Positions 1 to 8,511 of a stretch of DNA of 64,000 bases are shown here, piece by piece. The position numbers were made by a program, and so were the translations under genes. The notes beneath the pieces are model-generated. The model searched no databases, was not told the DNA's origin, and worked only from the letters and a program-made list of their open reading frames with translations. Position 1 is the stretch's first letter; every line of letters starts with the position of its first letter. This DNA is from JAIXWP01 sp965247015 (GTDB lineage: Bacteria; Bacteroidota; Bacteroidia; Flavobacteriales_D; Sanyastnellaceae): assembly GCA_965247015.1 (NCBI GenBank), contig CBDFGG010000004.1:1240001-1304000 (forward strand), given 5' to 3'.

Positions 1-1
1 T

Positions 2-562
2 CTAGATGGATACAGTGACATCGCTGGTATTTATGTAAAAGCTAAGAAGTACGCGCTTGCTGCTGAATACTATCAAAAGAAAATTGCCGCTACTACTGGT
101 GAACCAAACGCCTTGGATCACTATTTCTTAGGACAAGCGTTATTCTTCAACAAGGATTATGCTGCTGCTGATGCCGCTTTCGCTGTTGCTGTTACAAAAT
201 ATGCTGATAGTAATTTCTGGAGAGGTCGCTGCAATGCTCGTCTTGACAACGCTGAGGCGCCAACAGGAATGGCAGCTCCTTATTTCTCTGCATATATCGC
301 TGCTTACAGCGGAGATGCGAAGACCATTGAAACCAACAAGAAAAACCTTATTGAGAGCTATACTTACTTTGGTATCACTTATTTGAACCAAAATAACCTT
401 GAGTGTTCAAGATATGCTTGGAATAAGGTTATTGAAATGGACCCAGCAAACGAAAAAGCGAAGCTTGCTCTTGAAGATAAAGAACTCGCTGCGGTAGTTG
501 GGAACTGTGAAGGATTCGGAACACTAGCACCAGCTGTTGCCCCAGATAATAATCAGAAATAA
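2..562 (+). CDS. TPR-repeat protein, C-terminal part (5' truncated by window)
   Basis: The reading frame is already open at base 2 and runs to the TAA at 560-562, so only the C-terminal 186 residues are visible and the true start lies outside the window. The TTG at 113 is an internal Leu codon, not a start. The protein is helical and Ala/Tyr-rich, with repeated A-x3-F/Y pairs typical of tetratricopeptide repeats: one around YAADAAFAVA and a clear last one around CSRYAWNKVIEMDPANEKAK. TPR proteins are scaffolds for protein-protein contacts; Bacteroidota have many periplasmic ones. The tail is Ala/Pro/Asn/Gln rich and looks disordered. It is followed within 25 bp by a strong hairpin terminator, so it is the last gene of its transcript. 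The specific function is unknown. Confidence 0.8.
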   Translation, partial: LDGYSDIAGIYVKAKKYALAAEYYQKKIAATTGEPNALDHYFLGQALFFNKDYAAADAAFAVAVTKYADSNFWRGRCNARLDNAEAPTGMAAPYFSAYIAAYSGDAKTIETNKKNLIESYTYFGITYLNQNNLECSRYAWNKVIEMDPANEKAKLALEDKELAAVVGNCEGFGTLAPAVAPDNNQK

Positions 563-582
563 TTGATTTCTATATCATTAAA

Positions 583-609
583 AAGCCCTCCTGATGGAGG
601 GCTTTTTTT
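583..609. terminator. Bidirectional intrinsic terminator
   Basis: A perfect 9-bp stem (AAGCCCTCC / GGAGGGCTT) with a TGAT loop is flanked by A-runs on the left and a T-run on the right. It lies between the convergent TPR gene and the HTH gene and can serve both. Confidence 0.85.
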
Positions 610-904
610 ATTTCTTCTTTCTACTCAGCTTTTTTGCAGTGATAAACTTCTCCGCGTCCTCTATCCTCACCTCTACGTTCGTTTTAAGAAGTTCTGAGGG
701 CTCTATATCCAAAAACAGGGATATCTTAAGCAGAGTAAGCAAAGTGATGTTTTTGCCCTGTTCTATGCGAAACGTATTGGACTTATCCAAGCCGATATCC
801 TCCCCCAGGGCTTCTAACGTGTATCCTTTCTCTTTTCGGCGGGCTTTAATGTTGTCTCCCACTGATTTTAAGAATGCTTGTTCAGGTGCTAGATCGTTTT
901 GCAT
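608..904 (-). CDS. XRE-family helix-turn-helix transcriptional regulator
   Basis: A small DNA-binding protein of about 98 residues. The HTH_3/XRE core covers roughly residues 15-70 of the ATG form: VGDNIKARRKEKGYTLEALG gives helix 1 and the start of the HTH, then LDKSNTFRIEQGK is the recognition helix and linker, and a hydrophobic helix with DIEPSELL closes the fold. The Lys/Arg-rich tail may contact DNA. An in-frame TTG at 925 would add seven residues; I prefer the ATG at 904 because residues before it match no part of the domain. An 8-7-8 perfect inverted repeat lies just upstream (928-950), the usual place for an autoregulatory operator. XRE proteins regulate restriction-modification, toxin-antitoxin and stress genes; no such partner is adjacent, so the regulon is unknown. 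Confidence 0.85.
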   Translation of the reverse strand: MQNDLAPEQAFLKSVGDNIKARRKEKGYTLEALGEDIGLDKSNTFRIEQGKNITLLTLLKISLFLDIEPSELLKTNVEVRIEDAEKFITAKKLSRKKK

Positions 905-927
905 GTGACAAAAATCTAGCTTCAATC

Positions 928-950
928 TTACTTAATATTGTTTTAAGTAA
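928..950. promoter_or_regulatory. Inverted repeat, candidate operator of the HTH gene
   Basis: Perfect 8-bp arms TTACTTAA and TTAAGTAA with a 7-bp spacer, 24 bp upstream of the preferred ATG of the HTH gene. Position and symmetry suit autoregulation by that XRE protein. This is inference; no binding data are available. Confidence 0.55.
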
Positions 951-996
951 CAACTATTAGTGGAATGAAAGCATTAGTTTATAAAATTGTGACTTT

Positions 997-2454
997 TTAA
1001 TCTTTTAATGACTTCTCCCACTTGCTCACGGCAACCGTTGCCACGGCGTTACCAACCACATTCGTCGCACTTCGCCCCATATCAAGCACGTGATCTACCC
1101 CTAAAAGGAGCAACAACCCCGCCTCTGGGATACCGAATGACGAGAGCGTGCCGGCAATTACCACTAAAGAGGCTCTTGGGACTCCCGCAATACCCTTGCT
1201 AGTGATCATCAGTGTTAAGAGCATAAGCATTTGGTCTCCAAAGGACATGTCTATTCCGTAGCTCTGCGCGATGAATATGCTCGCGAAAGTCATGTACATC
1301 ATACTGCCGTCAAGATTAAAGCTATAGCCCAATGGCAGCGTAAAACTCACAATACGATTGTTACAACCAAAGCGCTCTAACTCTTCCATCATCTTTGGAT
1401 ATGCAGCCTCTGAAGAGGCGGTTGAAAAGGCTAATAACAAGGCTTCTTTCAATCTGCCAAAAAGGGTCCTTATTCGTTTCTTGATTAATAAATATCCTAC
1501 CCCTATCAGAATCAGCCACAACAGCAGCAGACCTAAATAAAACTCTCCGATGAAAATGGCATAAGTGCTTAGCACGCCTAACCCTTTTTTGGCTACCACT
1601 GAAGCCATTGCGGCAAATACCGCGAATGGAGCAACATACATGACCATGGAGGTAATCTTCAACATGACGTGTCCAACGGCATCCAAAGCTTTAATAATCG
1701 GCTCGCCATGCTTTCCTATTGCCGCTGTTGCAATACCGAATAACAAGGAGAATATGACGATTTGTAAGATTTCGTTGGTGGCCATCGACTCAATTACAGA
1801 GCTCGGAATGATGTGGGTTATGAAGCCTTTTAATGACATTGACCCTTTATCCACGCCAGCATCAAGAAGTGCAGAGGGCGGGTCCAAGTTCATCGCAAGT
1901 CCTGGCTTGAAAATATTTACCAGTAAGCATCCTAAAAGCAATGAAACAAAAGAAGCAGAAATAAACCATAACATGGTTTTTCCCCCAATTCTACCTACAG
2001 CTTTAATATCTCCAAGTTTTGCCACACCAACGACTAGTGTAGAGAACACCAGCGGCGCAATGATCATCTTGATTAGGCGAAGGAATATGTCTGTGAGAAT
2101 AGATATGTACTCTAAAATTTGTTTCAGGGTGCTATCCATTACCTCTTCGCGCGCCACGGCTTTTGCGGCTACTTCAGCAAAAGCTTTGGCTTTCTTTTCT
2201 GATGTAACTAATACTGCTACTTTCTCCCACTTTGCACGATCATTCAGTGTTGAATCTGCAAGCACTGTGTTTATCTCCGTAGTAAGCGGTTCTTTTTGCT
2301 GCTGCGCATCCACCTCTGTTTTGAGCATTTGAAGCGCTTGATCGTACGTTTTAACTGGTGGGGCTGGATATTGCGCATTAAGCAGTGCACCGGCTATTAC
2401 GCCGAGAATCAATGCGATAAAAATCCAAACGGTTAGTTTATTAGACTTTGACAT
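997..2454 (-). CDS. Dicarboxylate/amino acid:cation symporter (DAACS family)
   Basis: A sodium- or proton-coupled importer of dicarboxylates or acidic amino acids in the inner membrane (GltP/GltT/DctA superfamily, SDF). Family signatures appear in order: AFSTASSEAAYP (the serine-rich re-entrant hairpin 1 motif, variant), GYSFNLDGSMMYMTFASIF (TM7, NMDGT-like region), GIAGVPRASLVVIAGTL (hairpin 2), and DHVLDMGRSATNVVGNAVA (TM8, substrate and cation ligands). Unusually, about 80 mostly polar, charged residues (roughly 30-110) separate the first membrane helix from the second, making the protein 485 residues against about 420 usual for the family. The ATG at 2454 gives a good first membrane helix. 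It lies 42 bp downstream of the DUF4175 gene on the same strand and may be co-transcribed. Substrate cannot be assigned from sequence alone. Confidence 0.92.
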   Translation of the reverse strand: MSKSNKLTVWIFIALILGVIAGALLNAQYPAPPVKTYDQALQMLKTEVDAQQQKEPLTTEINTVLADSTLNDRAKWEKVAVLVTSEKKAKAFAEVAAKAVAREEVMDSTLKQILEYISILTDIFLRLIKMIIAPLVFSTLVVGVAKLGDIKAVGRIGGKTMLWFISASFVSLLLGCLLVNIFKPGLAMNLDPPSALLDAGVDKGSMSLKGFITHIIPSSVIESMATNEILQIVIFSLLFGIATAAIGKHGEPIIKALDAVGHVMLKITSMVMYVAPFAVFAAMASVVAKKGLGVLSTYAIFIGEFYLGLLLLWLILIGVGYLLIKKRIRTLFGRLKEALLLAFSTASSEAAYPKMMEELERFGCNNRIVSFTLPLGYSFNLDGSMMYMTFASIFIAQSYGIDMSFGDQMLMLLTLMITSKGIAGVPRASLVVIAGTLSSFGIPEAGLLLLLGVDHVLDMGRSATNVVGNAVATVAVSKWEKSLKD

Positions 2455-2496
2455 ATAAATGCTATTTCAAGGGGCAATATAGCCACCTCGGAGCAT

Positions 2497-5400
2497 TTAT
2501 TCCTTGCCTATTTTATTGAAATATTCGTTCACCTTGTCGCGATAGTACGGCTTCAAGGCTGGAGGAACGGTTCTTAAGAGCTCTGTTTCTTGTTGTTTCT
2601 TTCGAATATACTCCTCATACTTCTGTGGATTTCCTATTGGGAAATCTTTCGCTTCATTAGACTTACGTTGATTGTCTTGATCTCGGATACGCTCGGCCTC
2701 TTCGGCTTTCAGCAGGCGAATCATGATGTCTTGTTGGCGGCGAATAGTGTTTTCATCAATCTTGTCATTGACAATATCCTTTTGCAATTGCTCCATTTCT
2801 TTGGCAATTTGCTTCATTTCATTCCCATTACCGCTTCCATCCTCATTCAGTTCAGCAGCTTTTTCATCCATCATTTTTCTCAATGCCGCTTGCTTCGCCG
2901 CCATTTCAGCGAGCTGTTTGCTCATCAAGCCTTGTCCTCCCTTGTTGTCTCCCTTGTTTTGACCCTTCTTCTTCATTTCCTCCAACTGCTTGGACAAGGA
3001 TTCTTGCATTTTTTTGATATCACCAGCGCTCGGCTTTGGTTTCTTACCATTGCCCCCCGGCTTCTCGCAATTGCCTTGACCAGGCTTGCTCTGCGAGTTT
3101 TTCTGCTGCATCTGCTTGAGTGCTTCATCCAACATCAAGGCTAGATTGTTGAATGACGTCATTACATATTGCTGAGCAGTTGTTACTTCTGGTGTCTTTC
3201 GATCAGGAATATTGCTCAAAGCGATATCCATATTATCGTTGACTTGGTTGATTTCTCTATTTACCGCAGCAGAAATTTCTGGTACTCGTTTACTCAATGC
3301 AAAAAGCGAATCCTCAACCATTCGCGCATCATCTTTCAATTTACGCTGAATCTGTCCCAACTTGTTGTAGTTAGGATCACGCATGTCAATTGTCTTGAAG
3401 CTGCTCATCACGGCTTCTTGATCAAAACTCAATGTGATAATATTCTCGAGCAATGCGCGTAAAGCCTCCATATCCTCTTCCTGCTTTTCTTGCTCTCCGC
3501 TTTTATTAGCCATGTCCATTTGAGCGGCCATTTGCTTCATTTTATCCGCGGCGCTTTTTTGAGACTTGCTGGCTCCACTCTTTTTGTTTTTCTCGAGTTG
3601 CTCCTTGCTGTCTTGTTGATCCTCTTTAATTTCTTGTTCTTGCTGCTCTGTGTCCGGCATCTTATTAGGATCTTCTAACTCCTCATTCAATTTTTCAAGC
3701 TCCTCTTTTTCTTTTTGAATATTCTCAAACTCCTTATTTAACTCTTCTTGCTTTTGCTTGAGTTCTTCACTATTTGCGTCTTTCTTCTCCGATTCTTTGC
3801 TCAGTTCTTCCTGCTTTTCAGCCAGTTTTTCCAACTTCTCAATTGTCTTCTCCATCTTCGTTTCAAACTCGAGTTGCTTGAATTGTTCGAGCGCTCTGTC
3901 GAGTTCTTTTTCCATATCCTCAGTGCTCAAATCCATTTTCTTGAGCTCTTCTTGAAGCTTATCCTTATTCAGCTCATCCATCATTTTTTGGAGCTCTTTC
4001 ATCATCTCCTCCATTTCTGGAGTTAAAATTTCTTCCATCAGTTTCTCCAGCTGCTGTTGCTTTTCCAAAATATTTTCATTCTGCTGCTGAAGTTCGTTTT
4101 GCTGATTGTTCTTTTGCTCATTCTGCTTTTGAACATCTTGTATTTGCTTTTGAAGCTCCTGTTGTTTCTTGAGCAGGTCTTCCATTTTCTTCTTATCCTG
4201 CCAATTCATTTCCTTCTTGTCAAGCATTTGCTTGCGAAGCTCCTCAAGTTCCTTTTCAAGTTTCTTAGCATCCTTCAAGCTTTCCTCAAGCTTCGATTTG
4301 ATGTCCTCATTCTTTTGCTCTACAAGCGTTTCCAATTCCTCTTCAGTTGGAATTGAATATTCGCGAATAGCGCTTTTGCTAGACTTGCTGCCGTTTACAC
4401 CATCATTGTCCCAAATCTCGAAATAGTAGGTCAGCTTTGAACCACTAGAAATTCCAAGCTCTTGCATGTTCCAATTAAAAAAGAAATTGTCCATGGTTTG
4501 GTCGCGACTCACAGGGATATCTATAGCCTTCCATGCTTCAGCGTTGTCTCCGTTTTGAACTTGGTAGTTGAATGAAAGTCTCTTGAAGCCGTAGTCATCC
4601 TTAACCTCTCCTGTGAAGAACATCGAAAGCAACGAGAGGCTATCTCTTTCTTCGTCTACAGAAATAGCAGGAAATAAATCGGGAATAACCTGAATGCTAT
4701 AAGCGATACTATCACGTCCAGAAATATACCCATTCGCAGCATGAATGATGTAGCTCGTATTGCTCATTGCTGTTTTTGAAAATGAGAAAAGATCATCTTC
4801 GTTTTGCATCACGTATGTGCTATCGCCGTATTTAATCGAAAGCTTATTAGTGTTTTTTGTCAAAAACTCCCAAGAGATTTTTGTACCGACAGGAACCGTT
4901 AAATCACCTGTGTTTTTAACCTCTTCGTTAACACGCTTCGTGTATGTGGGATACTTTAATGATGCTTTAAAATCAGCCAATGCTGGTACTGGCATCACTT
5001 CAAGCTCGTATGTTTCAGAATAAAATCCCGATGCATAAAAGTTGAATTCTTGGTTCTCTCTTACGTTCTTGAATGTGTAGCTGAAATGAAGATTGTCTTT
5101 TTTCTCCAACATGAACTGTTGGTCTTCTACTACTACGTAAACTTTATCTGGAATCTCATTTCCTTTCACAAGAATATCGACGGTGATGTCTGAATTCTCT
5201 GGTAATTGTAGGCTTTCATTGAGAAGCTGAATCTTGAACGGCGCTTCTTCTGGGACGATTTGTCCGTGCTTGATTAATCTTTCTGTTGGCTTTGTTAAAA
5301 TACTTGGAGCAGCAAAAAGTAAAATCAATACCACCGCAATCGGAGGAATGGCGTAGGTTAAATATTTTCTGTTTTGTCGTAAGTCAATCGCAGATGAAAA

Positions 5401-5832
5401 AGGAACAGGCTTTAATGCCGCAATTTTTTGTTCAATACCAGCTTTCAACAAACTGTTGTCGGAGTCCTTGTCAGCCAAGGTCTTCAGCTGAAGTGTGTTT
5501 AATAATTTGTCTTGTACTTCCGAGAAATGGACACCGATTATTTCTGCTGCCGTTTCATGTGAAATTGTTTTTCCTAGACGCAACATCTTGGTCAGCGGGA
5601 TCATAAAAAACTTGATGATGACCGCCAAAACACCTAAGATAAACGAGTAGAATAAAATTGTTCTCATTAGAATAGAGAACCTTCCGAAATACTCTAAAAG
5701 CGCTACAAGTAAATAGCTACCAACAATTAGAGCCACGCAGTAAAGCGCGCCTTTAATCATTTGATTTTTATAATACTTTCTTATGAATTCATCGAGCTTC
5801 TGAATGAGCTCTTCATATCCACTTACTCGCAT
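2497..5832 (-). CDS. DUF4175 family membrane protein with long coiled coil
   Basis: A Bacteroidota protein of 1111 residues matching the DUF4175 family; its biochemical role is not established. Two hydrophobic helices lie at about 25-75, a third at about 155-175, and then an extracytoplasmic beta-rich region (about 190-500) resembling Ig-like domains. From about 510 to 790 there is an extremely Glu/Lys/Gln-rich segment with heptad pattern, a long coiled coil. The rest is a Gln/Lys/Gly-rich helical region. This plan (membrane anchor, beta domains, coiled coil) suggests a structural or scaffold role in the envelope. The ATG at 5832 is preceded by GGAGGA 4 bp upstream, a real Shine-Dalgarno, uncommon in this phylum, and by a promoter -7 element and leader hairpin. 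Product name is secure only at family level. Confidence 0.85.
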   Translation of the reverse strand: MRVSGYEELIQKLDEFIRKYYKNQMIKGALYCVALIVGSYLLVALLEYFGRFSILMRTILFYSFILGVLAVIIKFFMIPLTKMLRLGKTISHETAAEIIGVHFSEVQDKLLNTLQLKTLADKDSDNSLLKAGIEQKIAALKPVPFSSAIDLRQNRKYLTYAIPPIAVVLILLFAAPSILTKPTERLIKHGQIVPEEAPFKIQLLNESLQLPENSDITVDILVKGNEIPDKVYVVVEDQQFMLEKKDNLHFSYTFKNVRENQEFNFYASGFYSETYELEVMPVPALADFKASLKYPTYTKRVNEEVKNTGDLTVPVGTKISWEFLTKNTNKLSIKYGDSTYVMQNEDDLFSFSKTAMSNTSYIIHAANGYISGRDSIAYSIQVIPDLFPAISVDEERDSLSLLSMFFTGEVKDDYGFKRLSFNYQVQNGDNAEAWKAIDIPVSRDQTMDNFFFNWNMQELGISSGSKLTYYFEIWDNDGVNGSKSSKSAIREYSIPTEEELETLVEQKNEDIKSKLEESLKDAKKLEKELEELRKQMLDKKEMNWQDKKKMEDLLKKQQELQKQIQDVQKQNEQKNNQQNELQQQNENILEKQQQLEKLMEEILTPEMEEMMKELQKMMDELNKDKLQEELKKMDLSTEDMEKELDRALEQFKQLEFETKMEKTIEKLEKLAEKQEELSKESEKKDANSEELKQKQEELNKEFENIQKEKEELEKLNEELEDPNKMPDTEQQEQEIKEDQQDSKEQLEKNKKSGASKSQKSAADKMKQMAAQMDMANKSGEQEKQEEDMEALRALLENIITLSFDQEAVMSSFKTIDMRDPNYNKLGQIQRKLKDDARMVEDSLFALSKRVPEISAAVNREINQVNDNMDIALSNIPDRKTPEVTTAQQYVMTSFNNLALMLDEALKQMQQKNSQSKPGQGNCEKPGGNGKKPKPSAGDIKKMQESLSKQLEEMKKKGQNKGDNKGGQGLMSKQLAEMAAKQAALRKMMDEKAAELNEDGSGNGNEMKQIAKEMEQLQKDIVNDKIDENTIRRQQDIMIRLLKAEEAERIRDQDNQRKSNEAKDFPIGNPQKYEEYIRKKQQETELLRTVPPALKPYYRDKVNEYFNKIGKE

Positions 5833-5847
5833 CGTTCCTCCAAGTTT

Positions 5848-5880
5848 GACTACACAAATTGAGTAGTCTTTTCAAAAGTA
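5848..5880 (-). promoter_or_regulatory. Promoter -7 box and leader hairpin before the DUF4175 gene
   Basis: On the minus strand TACTTTTG (5880-5873) fits the Bacteroidota -7 consensus TAnnTTTG, 40 bp before the ATG. Directly downstream, GACTAC (5848-5853) pairs with GTAGTC (5863-5868) to form a 6-bp hairpin with a 9-nt loop near the predicted 5' end of the mRNA. A clear Shine-Dalgarno, GGAGGA (5836-5841), follows. No good -33 TTTG is seen at the usual distance. Confidence 0.5.
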
Positions 5881-5951
5881 ATGAAAGAACAATGAAACGA
5901 CAAGCAAAGCCCTCTCAAGCTTCGCATTTTTTAACTACATTAAAATGTTGA

Positions 5952-7373
5952 TTAAAGAGACATCATGTATTGTGAGAACGCTAGGAGATCCTTCTCCTTG
6001 AACATTCCTCCCATCAATTGAATCCCAAATGGCATACCCGAACTCTTCGTTCCTAATGGTAATGAGATTGCTGGAATGCCAACTAAATTGGCCTGTACAG
6101 TGAATATATCCTCGAGGTACATTGCAATTGGATCCTTCGTGTTTGCTCCAAGTGCAAATGCTTCGTTTGTAGATGTCGGTAGAATAATAAAATCAAACTC
6201 CTCCAATTTTTGAAGCGTGTTGTCGCGAATAATTCTTCGCACTTGCTGAGCTCGTCCGTAATAAGCGTCGTAATAACCAGAGCTCAACACAAAAGTACCA
6301 AGCATGATTCTGCGCTTTACCTCTTTCCCAAAACCTTCTGTTCTGCTTTTCTTGTAAGTATTGTCAATCCCTTTAGCGTCTTGACTTCTGTAGCCATAAT
6401 GGATACCATCATAACGTGCAAGATTTGAACTCGCTTCTGCTGTTGTGAGCACGTAATAGGTAGGAACGAGCTGAGACAAATAAGGGAAGTTTGTTTCTAC
6501 AACTTCGTGTCCTTCAGCTCTAAGTTTCTCGATGGTTTGCATCATCTTTTCACGCACTTCTGCGTTCAAGCCGGGGCTATCGATGCATTCCTTGAAGTAT
6601 GCTAATTTCTTTTTTCCTGAAATATTAAGTGCTTGCGAGTATTGCTCCACCTGTACTGACGATGCGGTGCTGTCATAATCGTCCACGCCGGCCATTACTT
6701 CAAGTAAAATTGCTGCGTCCTCAACACTTCTTGTCATCGGGCCGATTTGGTCGAAGCTTGATGCATAGGCTAGCAATCCATAGCGAGATACACGGCCATA
6801 GGTTGGCTTTAAACCAACGATGCCTGTAAGTGATGCAGGTTGACGAATAGAACCGCCAGTATCGCTTCCAAGAGCCGCTAAGCATAGGTCTGCCGCAACC
6901 GCAGCGGCCGAGCCGCCGCTGGATCCGCCAGGAACTTTTGATTCATCCAGCGGGTTTAATACAGCTCCGTAAGCGCTGTTTTCATTTGAAGAACCCATTG
7001 CAAATTCATCGCAATTAACTCTTCCAATAAAAATGGCGTCTTCCTTCAGAAGTCTTTCAACCACTGTGCTGTCGTACAATGATTCAAATCCCTCTAAAAT
7101 CTTTGAAGATCCTGATACCTTATGATTTTTGTAACAGATGTTGTCTTTGAGTGCGATGACCATTCCGGCTAGCTTGCCCGCTTTGTTAGAGGCAAGTTTT
7201 TCTTGAATTTCTTGAGCACGAAGTTTCGCCTCATCGCCCCAAACTTCTAGGTAAGCGTTAAGGTGCTTTTTTTCCTCAATATTTTTCAAGTAATACTCTA
7301 CAAGCTGAGGTAGAGTCAATGAACCGTCGCGAAGTTCAGATTGAACTTCGGTTAAAGAATGATACCGTTTCAC
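5952..7373 (-). CDS. gatA: Asp-tRNA(Asn)/Glu-tRNA(Gln) amidotransferase subunit A
   Basis: The glutaminase/amidase subunit of the GatCAB complex, which converts Glu-tRNA(Gln) or Asp-tRNA(Asn) to the correctly amidated form in the cytoplasm. The amidase signature is complete: catalytic triad Lys76 (ALKDN), cis-Ser151 (GGSSGGS) and nucleophile Ser175 (DTGGSIRQPA), then LTGIVGLKPTYGRVSRYG. The length of 473 fits the family. The start is GTG at 7373 (KRYHSLTEVQ follows); no better ATG exists near the domain start. It is the second gene of a tatA-gatA operon, 11 bp after tatA. gatB and gatC are not in the window. Some related amidases share the triad, but the end-to-end fit is to GatA. Confidence 0.95.
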   Translation of the reverse strand: MKRYHSLTEVQSELRDGSLTLPQLVEYYLKNIEEKKHLNAYLEVWGDEAKLRAQEIQEKLASNKAGKLAGMVIALKDNICYKNHKVSGSSKILEGFESLYDSTVVERLLKEDAIFIGRVNCDEFAMGSSNENSAYGAVLNPLDESKVPGGSSGGSAAAVAADLCLAALGSDTGGSIRQPASLTGIVGLKPTYGRVSRYGLLAYASSFDQIGPMTRSVEDAAILLEVMAGVDDYDSTASSVQVEQYSQALNISGKKKLAYFKECIDSPGLNAEVREKMMQTIEKLRAEGHEVVETNFPYLSQLVPTYYVLTTAEASSNLARYDGIHYGYRSQDAKGIDNTYKKSRTEGFGKEVKRRIMLGTFVLSSGYYDAYYGRAQQVRRIIRDNTLQKLEEFDFIILPTSTNEAFALGANTKDPIAMYLEDIFTVQANLVGIPAISLPLGTKSSGMPFGIQLMGGMFKEKDLLAFSQYMMSL

Positions 7374-7384
7374 GTTTGAAGATC

Positions 7385-7555
7385 TTATTTGTTGTCGATC
7401 TTGTCCGAACTTTCTCCTTCTCCTTTGCTCGCGTCTTTAAATTCCTTCATTCCGCGACCAAGGCCACGCATCAATTCTGGAATTTTTTTGCCACCAAACA
7501 AAAGAAGAATAATGCCTAGAATGAGAAGGATTTCGGTAACTCCAAGTTTGCCCAT
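7385..7555 (-). CDS. tatA: Sec-independent translocase subunit TatA/E
   Basis: A 56-residue subunit of the twin-arginine translocase, which moves folded proteins across the inner membrane. One N-terminal membrane helix (TEILLILGIILLLFGGKKIP) is followed by the FGGKKIPEL hinge, an amphipathic helix (MRGLGRGMKEFKDA) and a short charged tail, the full TatA plan. I chose the ATG at 7555: the frame stays open upstream to 7678, but those 41 residues are not TatA-like and would cross the divergent promoter region. A promoter -7 box sits 38 bp upstream. It is the first gene of the operon with gatA; tatC is not nearby. Confidence 0.93.
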   Translation of the reverse strand: MGKLGVTEILLILGIILLLFGGKKIPELMRGLGRGMKEFKDASKGEGESSDKIDNK

Positions 7556-7593
7556 GATATTGTTTTTTGTTTCCACAGGAATCCTGCGGGGGA

Positions 7594-7601
7594 CAAAGAT
7601 A
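7594..7601 (-). promoter_or_regulatory. Promoter -7 element for tatA-gatA
   Basis: The minus strand reads TATCTTTG, a perfect TAnnTTTG, 38 bp upstream of the tatA ATG. A T-rich stretch (7614-7620 on the complement) lies near the -33 position. Confidence 0.6.
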
Positions 7602-7644
7602 GGTAACGATACGTTAAAAAATGACGGTTTTCTTTTTCGGAAAA

Positions 7645-7652
7645 TACCTTTG
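7645..7652 (+). promoter_or_regulatory. Promoter -7 element abutting the NlpC/P60 start codon
   Basis: TACCTTTG, a perfect TAnnTTTG, ends only 4 nt before the ATG at 7657. If used, transcription would start at or next to the start codon, giving a leaderless or near-leaderless mRNA. Confidence 0.45.
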
Positions 7653-7656
7653 CTCC

Positions 7657-8223
7657 ATGATTCGATTGATTTTAGCATTATTTGCAGTTTCTACCGTGAC
7701 GACGGGCTTTGTTAGCCGCTCTATATCGGTTGAAAAGCCTGTTGCTATAAAGTCAGACTCTACAATCACTGTTGACTCTGCGGAATCAAACGTCTCAAGA
7801 GAAAATCAACTGATTGCATTTGCAGAAAAATATCTCGGAACGCCATACGGATACGGCTCTAATTCCACTTCACGATTTGACTGCTCTGGCTACGTTCGTC
7901 ACTGTTTTTCACATTTAAAAATTGAGCTTCCTCATAGCAGTGCTGCACAAGCGGCTTATGGAGAAAAGGTCTCACTCAAGGAAGTGAAGCGTGGGGATTT
8001 ATTATTTTTTAAAGGAAGAAGCACCAAGAAAAAAGGTATCGGACACGTCGCAATGGTGTATAGCAATGAGGATGGCGTTGTAAAAATGATACATGCGAGT
8101 ACTAGTAGAGGCGTGATTATTGAAACTTACAATGGCTCTGAATACTACACCAAAAGGTTTGTGGAAGCTCGACGATTAATTGAGGATTCCAAAAAGGATA
8201 AAAACAAAAAAGACGATCAGTGA
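7657..8223 (+). CDS. Secreted NlpC/P60-family cysteine peptidase
   Basis: A cell-wall hydrolase of the NlpC/P60 class, which cleaves peptide stems of peptidoglycan, usually gamma-D-Glu-diaminopimelate bonds, in the periplasm. The start at ATG 7657 gives a signal peptide (IRLILALFAVSTVTTGFVS). The catalytic domain covers about residues 50-160: nucleophile Cys76 in RFDCSGYV, general base His130 in GIGHVAMVY, and third polar residue His146 in MIHAS. The tail is a run of Lys/Asp. The stop codon lies inside the terminator hairpin. At 188 residues it is a minimal single-domain member without SH3 or LysM targeting domains. Divergent from tatA. Confidence 0.92.
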   Translation: MIRLILALFAVSTVTTGFVSRSISVEKPVAIKSDSTITVDSAESNVSRENQLIAFAEKYLGTPYGYGSNSTSRFDCSGYVRHCFSHLKIELPHSSAAQAAYGEKVSLKEVKRGDLLFFKGRSTKKKGIGHVAMVYSNEDGVVKMIHASTSRGVIIETYNGSEYYTKRFVEARRLIEDSKKDKNKKDDQ

Positions 8224-8237
8224 TCGTCTTTTTTTGT
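8207..8237. terminator. Bidirectional terminator overlapping the NlpC/P60 stop codon
   Basis: AAAAAGACGATCA and its complement around G8220 form a near-perfect palindrome with A-run before and T-run after. It can end the NlpC/P60 transcript on + and the tRNA-Cys transcript on -. The gene's TGA at 8221-8223 is part of the stem. Confidence 0.8.
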
Positions 8238-8239
8238 AG

Positions 8240-8310
8240 AGGTCCCGAGCGGATTCGAACCGCTGTACAAGCTTTTGCAGAGCTCTGCCTAGCCGCTCGG
8301 CCACAGGACC
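8240..8310 (-). tRNA. tRNA-Cys (anticodon GCA)
   Basis: The minus strand folds as a 71-nt cloverleaf. A 7-bp acceptor pairs GGTCCTG with CGGGACC. The D arm has a 3-bp stem. The anticodon stem GAGCT/AGCTT carries loop CTGCAAA with anticodon GCA. The T arm is AGCGG-TTCGAAT-CCGCT. The discriminator base is U, as expected for cysteine tRNA. The 3' CCA is not encoded, so it must be added after transcription. Confidence 0.96.
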
Positions 8311-8511
8311 ATTCTGCATTGAGGGCGCAAATATAAGAGTATTTCGAACATTTATCACTTTATCCGAAAAATTCCATGCTCTGTATTCCTTTTTCACCTC
8401 TCTGTCTTAAAAAACATTTCGTTTTTAATAAATCACGAAAATCTTCGTTGCCACATCAGACGAAGTGTCTAATTTCGTCAAGCAAGGAAATATCAACTAA
8501 AATTTAAATGT

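Noticed and set aside
7385..7678. Longer 97-residue TatA starting at 7678
   Set aside because: The 41 extra residues are not TatA-like and cover the promoter of the gene itself; the ATG at 7555 gives the standard protein.
8176..8397. Minus-strand open frame across 8240-8310
   Set aside because: It overlaps a complete tRNA-Cys cloverleaf and has no coding support.
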